NCBI GenBank assembly: GCA_900550625.1
Contig: URSW01000006.1
Coordinates: forward strand, 1-22,575
DNA from: an uncultured Eubacteriales bacterium
GTDB lineage: Bacteria > Bacillota > Clostridia > Oscillospirales > CAG-272
Direction: 5' to 3'
DNA length: 22,575 bases
Numbering within the stretch: position 1 is the stretch's first letter; each line of letters opens with the position of its first letter. This document shows positions 15,032 through 22,575 of this stretch, one piece after another. Position numbers and translations under genes: made by a program. Under the pieces are notes generated by a model, which was not told where the DNA came from, made no database searches, and saw only the letters and a list, made by a program, of their open reading frames with translations.

Positions 15032-16810
15032 TTATTCGTACCGCTTTGCCTGAATGGTGAACAGATGAGCGTACAGCCCGCCCAGCTCCATCAGCTCGGC
15101 ATGGGAGCCCTGCTCCTGAACGGCACCGTCCTGAAGCACCAATATCTTGTCTGCCTTCATGGTGTTGGAAAGCCTGTGTGATATCGTGACGGAGCTTTTG
15201 CCTGCGCTCAGAGCGTATATCTGATTAAAGATCCTGTGCTCCGCGATCGGATCGAGCGAAGCGGACGGCTCATCCAACACGATGATCGGAGCATCTCTGA
15301 AATATGCCCTTGTCAGTCCCAAAAGCTGCCACTGCCCGCCGGACAGCGATTTTCCGTCATCAACGAGAGTCCTTCCGAGATAGGTGTCAAATCCTTCGTC
15401 CCAATCACGGATCACCGCATCAAAACCGCTTCTCCTGCATGCATCGAGCAGCTTTTGATCATTGTTCACCTCGTCAAAATCGGACAGCGCGATCGCCTCG
15501 CGCAGCGGAAGATCGTACGCGACGTATTCCTGAAACAGCACGCTGAAACGCTTTCTCAGCGCATACACGTCGTATTCCCGCATATCCGTCGAATCCACGA
15601 GAATGCGTCCGGAATCGGGATCGTAGAAGCGGAAGAGAAGCTTGACGATCGTGGACTTGCCGGAGCCGTTCAGCCCGATCAAACCGATCTTCTGCGACGG
15701 CTCGATCGTAAAGGAGCAGTCCTTCAGAATCGGTGTATCGCTGTTCGGATAGCGGAACGTGACATGATCGAATTCGATTTTCGGATTCTCGGAGGGGATT
15801 TTGGTGCCGCTCTGCTCTTCGATTACCGCAAGGTCGTTGAACTCATGCATTTTGCGGATGAGGTAATCGTATTCGGTATAGTTTGCGATCAGCGACACAA
15901 GATCACTCACCTGCGATCTCAGCGTGCCCACCATGCTGAGGTTGTATTGCAGATCACCGATTCCGATCTTCTTACGGATTACGTCGAATACGGAGGGGAT
16001 GATGACCAAGAGATCGCTCGACAGATTGATGATCTGCATCAGAATGGAGAATATCTCGTTTCTCAGACCCTCTTTTCGGTTGACTCGCGTGATTTTCTTC
16101 CGGGCGGTCAGATACTTATTGTAGATGTAATCTCCGAATCGGTTGAGCTTCATCTCCATCACGACGCGGGGATTGAAGAACAGCGAGTAATAGTAATCCC
16201 TGAAGCGCGAATCACGCGCAAGCGATTCGTTTACCTTTGCGCTGCGGCGGATCTGCACCTTCCGATACAGATAGCCGGGGATCGCAAACAGCGGTGTCAG
16301 CAGCGCGATGATCAGGTTATACCTTGCCACGATCACAAACGAGGTGACAAGACTTATTACACAGGACAGAAGATTGAACGCCCACCAGATGATCTCGGAA
16401 AGTATCCCGTATCCTGACATGGCGACGGATAATTTGTCCTGAAGTGATGCGGAATCGAAAAATGCAAGATCAACGTGGGACAGCTTTGATATCATAATAC
16501 CGTCCCGATAGGTCTCTATCGCGTCGTAATAGCACATTTCGATGCGGCTGTCGAGCATTCCCTTGAAATGCTCGATGATGTTCAGACCCACATAAACGAT
16601 CACCAGCATGATCACATATGAGGTAATACTGTTGTGCGCCGTCAGATCGTTGAGAAGATTTCTCCATGCAAGCGCCGTCAGAAACGGGAACACCGAATTG
16701 ACGATGAGTAAAAGACATTTACCGATGAAATATTTCGGGGATGCCCGAAAGCTCAAGGTAAATGAATATGCGAGATTTGATAAAAAATCAGTCAGTTTTT
16801 CTTTATTCAT
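15032..16810 (-). CDS. ABC exporter half-transporter (permease-ATPase fusion), second gene of pair
   Basis: A 592-residue inner-membrane ABC exporter. The N-terminal half (about 1-330) carries around six membrane segments. The ATPase half shows Walker A GLNGSGKST (Lys385), Q-loop LFQEY, signature LSGGQWQ, Walker B IIVLDEPSASLD with catalytic Glu514, and H-loop TISHRLS. All catalytic residues are intact. Its ATG follows the stop of the upstream ABC gene by two bases, with an SD-like AAGGTGA in that gene's last codons, so the two are co-transcribed and probably form a heterodimer. The family exports peptides, lipids or drugs; the substrate cannot be told. No peptidase C39 domain is present, so it is not a bacteriocin-cleaving type. 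Confidence 0.88.
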   Translation of the reverse strand: MNKEKLTDFLSNLAYSFTLSFRASPKYFIGKCLLLIVNSVFPFLTALAWRNLLNDLTAHNSITSYVIMLVIVYVGLNIIEHFKGMLDSRIEMCYYDAIETYRDGIMISKLSHVDLAFFDSASLQDKLSVAMSGYGILSEIIWWAFNLLSCVISLVTSFVIVARYNLIIALLTPLFAIPGYLYRKVQIRRSAKVNESLARDSRFRDYYYSLFFNPRVVMEMKLNRFGDYIYNKYLTARKKITRVNRKEGLRNEIFSILMQIINLSSDLLVIIPSVFDVIRKKIGIGDLQYNLSMVGTLRSQVSDLVSLIANYTEYDYLIRKMHEFNDLAVIEEQSGTKIPSENPKIEFDHVTFRYPNSDTPILKDCSFTIEPSQKIGLIGLNGSGKSTIVKLLFRFYDPDSGRILVDSTDMREYDVYALRKRFSVLFQEYVAYDLPLREAIALSDFDEVNNDQKLLDACRRSGFDAVIRDWDEGFDTYLGRTLVDDGKSLSGGQWQLLGLTRAYFRDAPIIVLDEPSASLDPIAEHRIFNQIYALSAGKSSVTISHRLSNTMKADKILVLQDGAVQEQGSHAELMELGGLYAHLFTIQAKRYE

Positions 16811-16812
16811 TT

Positions 16813-18585
16813 TCAGTCACCTTGATATTTACTTCTTTGAAGCTCGAACATCTGCCGATACAGTCCGTCCTGCTCCATGAGCGAGGCGTGGTTTCCGCTT
16901 TCCTTGATCACGCCCTCGTCGAGAACCAATATCCTGTCGGACTCTCTTACGCCCGAAATGTGATGCGTGATCATAATCGAGGTCTTGTTTTCGGACAGCT
17001 CCGAGAACGTGCGGAAGATTCTTTCCTCTGCCTCCGCGTCCAGTGCGGACGAAGGCTCGTCCAAAATGACGACCGGGGAATTTTTGAAATAGGTTCTTGC
17101 CACCGCGATCTTCTGCCACTGACCCTTGGACAGCTCCATGCCCTTGTCGTCAAAGGCGCGGGTCATGTATCGGTCGAGATCGCACAGGTCGTCGTCAACA
17201 CCGGCCTTTTGCAGGGATGCGAGGATCCGTTCGTCGTCGGCGTGATCGATATCGCTGAGCGCCACGTTTTCGCGCAGCGTCAGAGAATAGGTCGGGAAAT
17301 CCTGAAGCATCACGGAAAACAGCCGCTTTACACTCTTATTTGAATATTCGTGCAGCGGAATGCCGTTTATGAGTATCTCTCCCGAATCGATCTCGTACAG
17401 CCCGACCATGATCTTCACAATGGTGGATTTGCCCGCGCCGTTGATTCCGACGATCGATACGCGCTCGTTTTTCGTGATCTTGAAGGATACACCCTTTAAT
17501 ACATAGTCGTCCGCACTCGGATATTTGAAGAATACGTCGCGGAATTCAAGTGATTCGAACGAGGAAAGCTCTTTCCCGCCCGCCTTTTCCTCAAAGCCCT
17601 TAACCCCGAGGTACTCGTAGACCGGCTGCAGCCATACCACAAACTGCACGGTAAAGTCCAGAGTGCCGGCAATGTCCTTTGCCTTGGAGACATACGTCAG
17701 CGCGATTCCGGAATACATAACAAGGTCGCCGACCGTAATGCTGCCGTCGTATTTCGCACCGATCAGCACCACAAGGAAAAATGCCATTCCGAGCGACTGA
17801 AGCACGTTGTAGAAGGTGTCCACACGCATCGTCGCCGAATTTATCTCCCTTTTCTCGCGCAGATACTTATTGTGATAATCGAAATACCGCTTTTTCAGAG
17901 GCTCGGTGAGATCGTACAGCCGCACATCCTTCGCCGTTTCCTGCTGCGTCAGAATGTCTCTGTAATAGGAATGGAATCTGTTTTCTCCCAAATTCCGGCG
18001 GTGAAACTTGGTACCGACAAGAAAATGCCTGTAATCGGCGATGCAGGAGGGCAGGATCAGAATCAGAAAGATCACCGCAAACAGCGCGTTGAAGGAGATC
18101 AGGATCCTTGCCGCAATGACAAAGGCATACACGTTGGTTACAAATTCGATGAAAAAGTTGAACAGCGCATATATGTCGCCCATCTCGTTCTGCGCCAGAC
18201 CGATCACGTCGCGTCCGTGCGGAGAATCGGAAAAGGACAGCGGGAGATTCATCTGCTTTTTGATGTACATCTCCTGAAACTTCAGGTCCATTCTTTCGGT
18301 AAGTATGTTTACGAGAGTGCCCATGAAGGATGAGATAAGCATCTGAGCACCCAGAAAGACGATATATATTACCGCCGTGGCGATCACCTCGCGGGGATCG
18401 ATGTTGTCCGAGCTTAACAGATTCAGCAGCCTGTTGAACATATACAGACTGATAAACGGGAGAGTGTTCTGAATCAGAAGCATCAGTACCTGCGAAAAAG
18501 GGTAGAACCAATTCGCTTTGAATGTGATTTTGAAGGCGTTTAAGACCGATTTGAAATAAAGCCTTGCGTTTATTTTAGTTTCCAT
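16813..18585 (-). CDS. ABC exporter half-transporter (permease-ATPase fusion), first gene of pair
   Basis: A 590-residue partner of the gene at 15032-16810. Membrane segments occupy about residues 20-330, and the ATPase domain follows. Walker A is GINGAGKST (Lys386), Walker B VVILDEPSSALD with Glu510, H-loop MITHHIS. The signature reads LSKGQWQ: the usual second-position Gly is Lys, a degenerate form often seen in one half of heterodimeric exporters, which would make the two ATP sites unequal. I start at ATG 18585 (METKINARLYF). The best SD (GAAAGGAAG, complement of 18601-18609) is 15 nt away, longer than usual, and the frame stays open to 18645 without a better site. A long hairpin-rich leader precedes it. 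Confidence 0.86.
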   Translation of the reverse strand: METKINARLYFKSVLNAFKITFKANWFYPFSQVLMLLIQNTLPFISLYMFNRLLNLLSSDNIDPREVIATAVIYIVFLGAQMLISSFMGTLVNILTERMDLKFQEMYIKKQMNLPLSFSDSPHGRDVIGLAQNEMGDIYALFNFFIEFVTNVYAFVIAARILISFNALFAVIFLILILPSCIADYRHFLVGTKFHRRNLGENRFHSYYRDILTQQETAKDVRLYDLTEPLKKRYFDYHNKYLREKREINSATMRVDTFYNVLQSLGMAFFLVVLIGAKYDGSITVGDLVMYSGIALTYVSKAKDIAGTLDFTVQFVVWLQPVYEYLGVKGFEEKAGGKELSSFESLEFRDVFFKYPSADDYVLKGVSFKITKNERVSIVGINGAGKSTIVKIMVGLYEIDSGEILINGIPLHEYSNKSVKRLFSVMLQDFPTYSLTLRENVALSDIDHADDERILASLQKAGVDDDLCDLDRYMTRAFDDKGMELSKGQWQKIAVARTYFKNSPVVILDEPSSALDAEAEERIFRTFSELSENKTSIMITHHISGVRESDRILVLDEGVIKESGNHASLMEQDGLYRQMFELQRSKYQGD

Positions 18586-18641
18586 GTTGTTGATAATTTG
18601 CTTCCTTTCACAGCAATGCAGGTCCGAATGGTGAACAGAAA

Positions 18642-18849
18642 GCATGAGCGTCCGGCAATCCCATACCGGTAATACCGGATGCTCATGCCATAGTCCTCCG
18701 CCGGAAAAGAGAAAATCACCGTTATTCGGTAAAATCCGGCGGAAAACGCTGATTGCCGCCGCCGAAATCCGATCATCCGACCGAACCTCGGCAGCCTGAG
18801 TTTAGTAGGCGCGGGATACGCTTTCGCATCCCGAATGCGGATAGCCGCA
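18642..18849 (-). promoter_or_regulatory. Hairpin-rich leader of the ABC exporter operon
   Basis: Nested inverted repeats occupy most of the 5' region. These are GCATGAGC...GCTCATGC with an inner TCCGG/CCGGA (18642-18688), CCGCCGG...CCGGCGG around an ACCG/CGGT hairpin (18698-18742), a CGGGAT hairpin (18812-18833) and TGCGG/CCGCA (18836-18849). The 18812-18833 stem is complete (9 bp, one G-U) only when read as minus-strand RNA; the plus-strand version has an A-C mismatch. That fits a transcribed leader. No known riboswitch motif was recognised, and no clear promoter was found between 18850 and 18976. Confidence 0.45.
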
Positions 18850-18976
18850 CAGTATTTCAATCATTTTTATGTACACGGCGAAAATGCGGTACGATGATCG
18901 TGCGCGCAGTGCCGCCGCTGCTCCTTTCGTTACGGTCGATTTTCCGTCGGCTTATTTCCGACGCATGATTATAAAT

Positions 18977-19306
18977 TTATATGCGATAGCTTTCGGCTTG
19001 CTTTTCGTACATTGAACAGTACTCTCCCTGCAGACCGATCAATTCTTTATGAGTGCCGCATTCGGCTACCTTGCCTTCGCTCAGGCAGTATATCCTGTCT
19101 GCATATTGTACTGTTGAAAGCCTGTGAGAAATAATTATCATCCTCTTGCCCGATGAGTTGTCTAAAACGGATTTATTGACGGCATACTCCGACGCCGGAT
19201 CAAGCGCGCCGGACGCTTCATCCATAATAACGATATTAATTATAAGCAGATCATTTTCCGTTTTCAACAGTTTGGGATAATGCATGGTTTTCAGGGATAT
19301 TTGCAA
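18977..19306 (-). pseudogene. Truncated ABC transporter ATPase (Walker B to C-terminus)
   Basis: A 109-codon frame whose homology begins abruptly at Walker B (IVIMDEASGALDPASE). It continues through the H-loop (IIISHRLSTVQYADRI) to a normal C-terminus (GTHKELIGLQGEYCSMYEKQ). The membrane domain, Walker A, Q-loop and signature are missing, and the first 25 codons are AT-rich unrelated sequence. It cannot hydrolyse ATP alone, so it is most likely a remnant left by deletion. It lies between the exporter pair and the two-component genes, on the same strand. Confidence 0.75.
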
Positions 19307-19521
19307 GCGTTTTCTGTGAAATTACCCATAAAAGCGTTATCACTGAATAATTTGCCCATGAATTCTACGACAATCGGACGTCGAATAATATTATAAAAAT
19401 TACATAACTTAATATGCCCCCAAAAGCTAAACACTTTTGAGTGCATATCGAATGATTTATCTATAACAATTTTCTTTTGTTTATCTATGGCATTATTTCA
19501 CTAATGAAGTGAGAGCGCTTT
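19307..19521. other. AT-rich stretch between kinase gene and ABC remnant
   Basis: This stretch is markedly more AT-rich than its surroundings. A 51-codon minus-strand frame (19446-19291) contains GKLFSDNAFMGNFTENA, loosely like the segment after an ABC Q-loop, but it has no SD. It could be another piece of the decayed ATPase or chance. A hairpin CAAAAG/CTTTTG lies near 19420-19439. No pheromone-like precursor (AgrD type or double-Gly leader) could be recognised. Confidence 0.4.
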
Positions 19522-20829
19522 TCAGCTTCTCTGCGGCAGCAGTATCTGCACGCAGAACATACCGTCCTCCTCGGAATAGTTTACGAAGCCGTAGTACTTT
19601 TCCACCGTTTCCCGAACTATTTTGTGACCCAATCCGTGCCCGCCCGCGTCTTCTTTTGTTGTTTTAAGCTTAGGATTGTTTTTCAAAACGGATTCCGAAA
19701 TTGTATTTTTGCACACTATGATCCTGTTTTGATTCTGACTTAGAAAATGCAGCTCTATTCTTCTGTTTTCTTCGTCTATTTTCTGCTCGGCTTCAACGGC
19801 ATTGTCAATCACGTTGCCGAGAATACACGCAAGATCGGCATCATCGATATCGGAATAATCTCCCACATATCCGGAGACTGTTATTTTGGTTTTGTCCTGC
19901 CGCGAGAGCTTCGAATTGATCATGTAATCAATAACCGAATTGTTTGTGCTTATTATGTTTCCGAACCTGTTTACGGTTTCCGTCAGAGTGTTTATGTACT
20001 CATTGCATCCGTCCGGATCGCCGGAATTAAGCTTAGCAGATACGACCGACAAATGGTTTTTCAGATCATGCCTCACCTTACGGATATTATCCCAAATAAA
20101 GCGCGCATCGTTTGCGCTTGCCTGTGCAAATGACGCTCTTTCCGCAAGAAGCTTATACTCATATTCCCGCCGCTGCGATACCTGAACCTGATACACCATG
20201 AAATACGAGATCAGTGTCGCGGCAACAACAGAAAGAAGCAATGCCAAAATATCAACATCATTGACGCTTTCGTTTTCAACCGCCAATTTCATCAAAAAGC
20301 CTAAAGCTATCACGGAAATAAACGTGTACAGCGATACCGTGACGCCGTTTTTTCTGTCAAGAGGATCATTATAGGAAAACACCGAAAGTATCAGCTTGTA
20401 TATTACAAATCTCGAAGCAAAGCAAACGATCAGATATATGATTCGCGGGATGCCGGACTCGCCCTGCATTACCGTATCCATATCGCCGACGGCAAATGAC
20501 AGCCCGGCATACACCAAGCTGCTTGAAAACATCTGCACCGCAGTAAAAATACAAGCCGCAAGCAGTGCCCTGAACTTCGATTTTTTACCTATATTGATCA
20601 TAACGGCGAATATTGTTATGAAAGCTATTGATCCCGCCAAATACAGAAGATCAAAGCCGGGCAGCAAAAGATCGGCTGAGTATTCGAAAGCGAGCATCAA
20701 AGCCGGAACTGCATAAATATAAGTCTTTATATCTCTCAGTCTCGATATATGCAGAAACGCAGGAATAAACCATACCATATAGACTACATCCGAAAACGTC
20801 GCCAACGCTTCAAATATCTTATTTATCAT
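19522..20829 (-). CDS. AgrC-like sensor histidine kinase (GHKL family)
   Basis: A 435-residue membrane sensor kinase. About six to seven hydrophobic segments fill residues 1-210, forming the sensor of the AgrC/ComD type, which typically detects secreted peptides. The cytoplasmic half has the phospho-acceptor region VRHDLKNHL (His254), the N box LGNVIDNAVEAEQ and the G box GGHGLGHKIV of GHKL ATPases. Its ATG overlaps the TGA of the response regulator gene (ATGA), and its SD AGGAGG lies in that gene's last codons, so translation is coupled. It should phosphorylate the LytTR regulator next door. The ligand is unknown; no AgrB or precursor gene is visible in the window. Confidence 0.9.
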   Translation of the reverse strand: MINKIFEALATFSDVVYMVWFIPAFLHISRLRDIKTYIYAVPALMLAFEYSADLLLPGFDLLYLAGSIAFITIFAVMINIGKKSKFRALLAACIFTAVQMFSSSLVYAGLSFAVGDMDTVMQGESGIPRIIYLIVCFASRFVIYKLILSVFSYNDPLDRKNGVTVSLYTFISVIALGFLMKLAVENESVNDVDILALLLSVVAATLISYFMVYQVQVSQRREYEYKLLAERASFAQASANDARFIWDNIRKVRHDLKNHLSVVSAKLNSGDPDGCNEYINTLTETVNRFGNIISTNNSVIDYMINSKLSRQDKTKITVSGYVGDYSDIDDADLACILGNVIDNAVEAEQKIDEENRRIELHFLSQNQNRIIVCKNTISESVLKNNPKLKTTKEDAGGHGLGHKIVRETVEKYYGFVNYSEEDGMFCVQILLPQRS

Positions 20830-21560
20830 ATGATCCTCCTTGACAAAAACTCCGCATATGCTTTTTTGAAGCCCATGAGACGCCGCTGAGCAATCGGTAT
20901 CGGCACATTGTCTTTTCCCATTATTACGGATATCGACTTATCAATACTTTGAATTTGCTTCAGGTTGACAATGTATGCCGCATGCACCCTGTAAAAATCA
21001 TATTCGGATACCGCCTTTTCCACATTGCCTAATGTGTCGCGGCATGAATACTGCTTGCCGTTTGATAAGACGTAATAGCAATAATTGCCGATACTGTGAA
21101 TGTAAACGATATCCTTTTTCCTTATAGTTATCTTTCCGTCGGTCGCAGTCACCGTGATCATTTCGTTAGGCTCGTTCAGTATAGCGCATATTCTCTTTAC
21201 GGCTTTCGGAAGCTCGTCGCGGATCTTTCCTTTTCTCAAAAACGCAATGGGGTAAAACTCAAAAGCGTCATAAACGAACTGATCATATGCGGAGACAAAC
21301 AAGATAAGCGTTTCACCGTTGATCTCCAAAAGCCGTTTTGCCGTTTCAAAACCCGTCAGGTCTTTCATGTCTATGTCAAGAAAGATAACGTCAACACGCT
21401 CTCTTTCCGCAAAGGAAATGACACCGCTGCCGTTATCATAGCTGTAAAATTTCGCATCCTTAAAGATATTTCGATAATCGTTTTGAATAATGTCTCTGAC
21501 ATAGCCGAACAGTATAGAGAGGAACTCCGTATTATCATCGCAGAACAGTATATTTATCAT
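20826..21560 (-). CDS. LytTR-family response regulator (AgrA-like)
   Basis: A 244-residue transcription regulator. The N-terminal receiver domain begins NILFCDDN (acidic pair Asp8/Asp9) and holds the phospho-acceptor Asp62 in VIFLDIDMKD. The C-terminal LytTR DNA-binding domain (about 140-240) includes the typical IVYIHSIGNYCYYV and YRVHAAYIVNL. I start at ATG 21560 (MINILFCDDN), preceded by GGTGAG at 6-nt spacing; the frame stays open to 21626, but that part covers the promoter -10. It is the first gene of the two-gene unit with the kinase. Likely targets are LytTR direct repeats near responsive promoters; I did not find a convincing pair upstream of the ABC genes. Confidence 0.92.
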   Translation of the reverse strand: MINILFCDDNTEFLSILFGYVRDIIQNDYRNIFKDAKFYSYDNGSGVISFAERERVDVIFLDIDMKDLTGFETAKRLLEINGETLILFVSAYDQFVYDAFEFYPIAFLRKGKIRDELPKAVKRICAILNEPNEMITVTATDGKITIRKKDIVYIHSIGNYCYYVLSNGKQYSCRDTLGNVEKAVSEYDFYRVHAAYIVNLKQIQSIDKSISVIMGKDNVPIPIAQRRLMGFKKAYAEFLSRRII

Positions 21561-21591
21561 AAAGCACTCACCCAAGTATTTTGTATTAAAA

Positions 21592-21620
21592 ATTATACCA
21601 TTAGAAATATGCAAAGTCAA
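21592..21620 (-). promoter_or_regulatory. Sigma-A-type promoter of the two-component operon
   Basis: Minus strand TTGACT (21620-21615), 17-bp spacer, TATAAT (21597-21592), with an extended -10 TG (TGGTATAAT). The start is near 21585, giving a 25-nt leader. The strength suggests steady expression of the sensor pair. Confidence 0.88.
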
Positions 21621-21781
21621 ACACAATACATTTCTTCCGGTTTCGGTTATTTTTGAAAGCCCGGCTTACATCTTCGACCGGCGGACACCGCGCGCCGGGG
21701 CAAAAAGAACAGATCATCGATTTCCGCGCGGCATCACCGATTTACAAAAAATCCATCCTCTGCCGGTCGAAAAATTTCTGC

Positions 21782-21810
21782 TTGATTTTTTAACAATTGT
21801 ATGATACAAT
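21782..21810 (+). promoter_or_regulatory. Promoter for the right-edge gene
   Basis: TTGATT (21782-21787), 17 bp, TACAAT (21805-21810) with an extended -10 (TGATACAAT). The leader has hairpins at 21819-21839 (ATTTGC/GCAAAT), 21846-21859 (TGCGC/GCGCA) and 21997-22014 (CCGTTCC/GGAACGG), the last just before the proposed start codon. Confidence 0.75.
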
Positions 21811-22030
21811 AAATTTGAATTTGCTTATGAGAGGCAAATATTTCTGCGCTTTTGCGCATATGATCGATCAGACTCCGGATCGTGATTTCCCCAAAAGCAC
21901 GCGGCAAAGCATCTCCCCCGCCGCGCGCATAATACAGCTCTGAGACAGCATGAAAGACTTCTTCGGACAAAGCAGAGCGGATCACAGAAAGGATGTCCGT
22001 TCCGTTGGGAACGGGCGGCGATTATCATTT

Positions 22031-22575
22031 ATGGATAAGAACAGAAAGAAACCCCGATCTATTATCCCCGGCGGTATCCGGGGAAAGCTTTCGGGCAAGG
22101 GCTCATGCCGGGCGGGCGGCGTATCCCGTATGCGTGAGGCGGAAGAGGAACTGCTTTCGCTCGAGAGGGAGGACAGTGCCTTCTCTTCCGTGCCGAGGCT
22201 CACGCAGGATTCCGAAGCGGGCAAAGCTTCCGCATTCGGTGCAAGATCGGCAGACAACAGCTGTTTTACGAAAAACGGCGCACTTTCCGGCGCGATCGGA
22301 CGCGCGGGGCGGACGGCAGGCGCGGCGCATACGGCAAACGGTGCCGCAGGAGCAAGACCGTCCGAAAACACAGGCACATTCCCGGTATCTCATCCGGGAA
22401 GATCATACGCCGCCGGGGTATCACCCTCGCGCCGTATGGCAGACAACGGAACAATTAATCATTCTGCGGCGGGAAGAACCGCCGCCGACCGCGTGCAAAG
22501 CGCCTCCCGTCGGGGGAAGACGGGCGCGACGGCGCACGGGATCGGAAACGGTCCGACGGGCACGGAGCGTGTCGG
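22031..22575 (+). CDS. Low-complexity basic protein, 3' end outside window
   Basis: The frame is open from 21944 to the right edge without a stop, so at least 181 codons lie here from the ATG at 22031 (MDKNRKKPRSIIPGG). An in-frame ATG at 21950 is the alternative start; neither has a good SD. The N-terminus is Lys/Arg-rich. A short acidic helix (REAEEELLSLERED) follows, then a long Ala/Gly/Arg/Ser/Thr-rich, probably disordered stretch. Codon choice resembles the GC-rich genes of the window. Such N-terminal tails occur on various nucleic-acid-binding or division proteins; the folded part lies outside, so I assign no function. A second plus-strand frame is also open through this region, so coding is likely but not certain. 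Confidence 0.5.
   Translation, partial: MDKNRKKPRSIIPGGIRGKLSGKGSCRAGGVSRMREAEEELLSLEREDSAFSSVPRLTQDSEAGKASAFGARSADNSCFTKNGALSGAIGRAGRTAGAAHTANGAAGARPSENTGTFPVSHPGRSYAAGVSPSRRMADNGTINHSAAGRTAADRVQSASRRGKTGATAHGIGNGPTGTERV

Noticed and set aside
19291..19446. 51-codon frame as a possible peptide pheromone precursor
   Set aside because: No SD, no double-Gly leader, no AgrD-like Cys-centred core followed by an acidic tail; a weak ABC-like string suggests debris instead.
21734..21985. 83-codon minus-strand frame between regulator and right-edge gene
   Set aside because: No SD or promoter, and it overlaps the well-formed plus-strand promoter and leader.

Overview
The window looks like a chromosomal segment of a spore-forming Bacillota, most likely a gut- or rumen-type Clostridia. 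The support is a stage II sporulation phosphatase (SpoIIE), Gram-positive Shine-Dalgarno sequences of the AAAGGA type, near-consensus sigma-A promoters with 17-bp spacers, a DUF4838 lipoprotein and a LytTR/GHKL two-component pair. The left 15 kb is GC-rich housekeeping DNA. The right part (about 15.0-21.6 kb) is visibly more AT-rich and looks like an accessory block.

Layout. 1-2682: infB, entering from the left edge, closed by a strong two-way terminator. 2902-4155 (-): glyA with its own promoter. 4672-6900 (-): a secreted DUF4838 lipoprotein with its own promoter. 7725-10139 (+): spoIIE, preceded by a candidate Spo0A-type promoter. 10361-11146 (+): dapB, behind a short leader with mutually exclusive hairpins. 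11147-13785 holds no convincing protein gene. 13786-14592 (+): a PHP-family histidinol-phosphatase-like gene. 14838-14878: a strong terminator shared by converging units. 15032-18585 (-): two adjacent ABC exporter half-transporters, flanked on both sides by decayed fragments of other ABC ATPases. 19522-21560 (-): an AgrC-like GHKL histidine kinase and a LytTR response regulator, start/stop overlapped, with a near-consensus promoter. 21782 onward (+): a promoter, a leader and the start of a low-complexity basic protein that leaves the right edge.

The most interesting object is in the 2.6-kb gap. A perfect TTGACA-N17-TATAAT promoter (11950-11978) and an intrinsic terminator (13156-13195) bracket about 1.2 kb without a credible reading frame. 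The predicted 5' end can pair with a segment just before the terminator (11987-11998 with 13119-13130, 12 bp with one G-U). The interior is dense in perfect helices, including a possible 8+8 bp pseudoknot and a multi-branched junction. I read this as a large ornate non-coding RNA. It may belong to, or resemble in kind, the OLE/ROOL/GOLLD classes, or it may be new. I could not assign a family from sequence alone.

How the genes could work together: infB and glyA serve translation and one-carbon metabolism. spoIIE and dapB fit a sporulating cell, since DapB feeds lysine, diaminopimelate and dipicolinate synthesis. The kinase/regulator pair next to the exporter pair suggests a signal-responsive export module, but no peptide precursor, AgrB or maturation enzyme was found in the window.
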